Below, in pieces: positions 7,162 to 7,727 of a stretch of 7,727 nucleotides of DNA. The notes under the pieces were generated by a model, which was not told where the DNA came from, did no database searches, and worked only from the letters and a program-made list of their open reading frames with translations. Made by a program: the position numbers and the translations under genes. Location: the NCBI GenBank assembly GCA_003506095.1, contig DNWZ01000464.1, positions 4,422 through 12,148 of the forward strand, read 5' to 3'. This stretch comes from Planctomycetaceae bacterium. Its GTDB lineage: Bacteria > Planctomycetota > Planctomycetia > Pirellulales > Pirellulaceae. The stretch's first letter is position 1. The number at the start of each line of letters is the position of its first letter.

Positions 7162-7727
7162 ATGCAGCGAATTGAGTTCAACGCGTCCAGTTTTCCCTCG
7201 TTGGGCGTCGAGATCGAACTTGCATTGGTCGATCGCCGGACCGGTGCGCTAACGAGCGGTGCTGGACCCTTATTGAATGCGATCGGCGACCTGCCAAGTG
7301 GAGCGATCAAGCCGGAATTGATGCAGTGCTATATCGAACTCAACACGGGTGTTTGCCAAACTGCCGAGGAGGCGGTCAGCCAATTGCGTAACAATCTCCA
7401 TACACTCAAAAAGATAGCTGACCCGCTCGATATTGAACTGCTCTGGTCCGCGACACACCCCTTTTCATCCTGGCAAGATCAACGCGTTACCGAAAACGAG
7501 CGTTATCAGGGACTGGTCTCCTTGTTGCAAGACACCGCGCGACAATTGGTCACTTTCGGTTTGCATGTCCACGTCGGCGTCGACTCAGGCGATAAAGCCG
7601 TTATGATCTGCGACCGAATGCTTCGATACTTACCGGTGTTGCTTGCGGCAAGTTGCAACAGCCCATTCTGGGAGGCCCGTGATACAGGTTTGCATTCATG
7701 GCGAACGCGAGTGATGGAAGGATTGCC
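7162..7727 (+). CDS. GCS2-family carboxylate-amine ligase, YbdK-like, N-terminal part (3' end outside window)
   Basis: About 188 residues of a protein that normally runs to 370 or more; the frame is still open at the window end. The family is the glutamate-cysteine ligase type 2 group, ATP-dependent enzymes that join a carboxylate to an amine; E. coli YbdK shows weak gamma-glutamylcysteine synthetase activity in vitro. Matching features in order are LGVEIEL (14-20), whose glutamates belong to the metal/ATP site, a conserved IELNTGVC segment, ATHPF, a Trp six or seven residues later, NERYQ, FGLHVHVG and SCNSPFWEARDT. These line up in order and spacing with YbdK as I remember it. The ATG at 7162 has AGGAAG at 7147-7152, a good Shine-Dalgarno; an ATG at 7155 is in another frame that stops within seven codons. 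It follows the M20D amidohydrolase by 91 bp on the same strand. The true substrate is unknown and could differ from glutamate and cysteine. Confidence 0.93.
   Translation, partial: MQRIEFNASSFPSLGVEIELALVDRRTGALTSGAGPLLNAIGDLPSGAIKPELMQCYIELNTGVCQTAEEAVSQLRNNLHTLKKIADPLDIELLWSATHPFSSWQDQRVTENERYQGLVSLLQDTARQLVTFGLHVHVGVDSGDKAVMICDRMLRYLPVLLAASCNSPFWEARDTGLHSWRTRVMEGL

Noticed and set aside
1..7727. Search for a defence, mobile or CRISPR system, or tRNA/rRNA
   Set aside because: No transposase, integrase, regularly spaced repeat, toxin-antitoxin pair, nuclease or tRNA-like fold was seen; all intact genes belong to well-known metabolic or modification families.

Overview
The window looks like ordinary chromosome from a planctomycete, most likely a Pirellulaceae relative of Rhodopirellula. 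This is inferred from protein character, loosely packed genes, weak or absent Shine-Dalgarno sequences and a moderate GC content judged by eye. No search was run, so the taxonomy is tentative.

Layout: (1) 2-544 (+) is the C-terminal half of an amidohydrolase-2 family metal hydrolase, cut by the window edge. (2) 560-1600 (-) is a ThiF/MoeB/HesA-type E1-like adenylyltransferase, convergent with gene 1 and separated from it by 15 bp. (3) 1625-2611 (+) is epmA, the EF-P beta-lysine ligase, divergent from gene 2 with only 24 bp between the ATG codons. (4) 2612-3387 is a 776-bp gap without an intact gene. It holds a short candidate terminator, a minus-strand open frame broken by one stop that may be a gene relict, a cluster of imperfect inverted and direct repeats, and small palindromes before the next gene. 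(5) 3388-5694 (+) is a secreted dipeptidyl peptidase IV family serine peptidase with a signal peptide, the dipeptide-anchoring Glu-Glu motif and a complete Ser/Asp/His triad. (6) 5826-7070 (+) is an M20D metallo-amidohydrolase with all metal ligands, preceded by a good extended -10 promoter candidate. (7) 7162-7727 (+) is the N-terminal part of a YbdK-like GCS2 carboxylate-amine ligase, cut by the window end.

How they may work together: the last three genes run in one direction and all act on amide bonds. One is exported and releases dipeptides, one is cytoplasmic and hydrolyses N-acyl or amide bonds, and one is an ATP-dependent ligase. Gaps of 131 and 91 bp make a single tight operon unlikely, so a shared peptide or amide salvage role is only a hypothesis. 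The two nucleotidyl-transfer enzymes on the left (E1-like and EpmA) are housekeeping modification enzymes with no obvious link to each other.

I found no phage, insertion sequence, CRISPR, tRNA or rRNA signal, and nothing that I can defend as a new biological system. The least explained sequence is the 2.6-3.4 kb gap.
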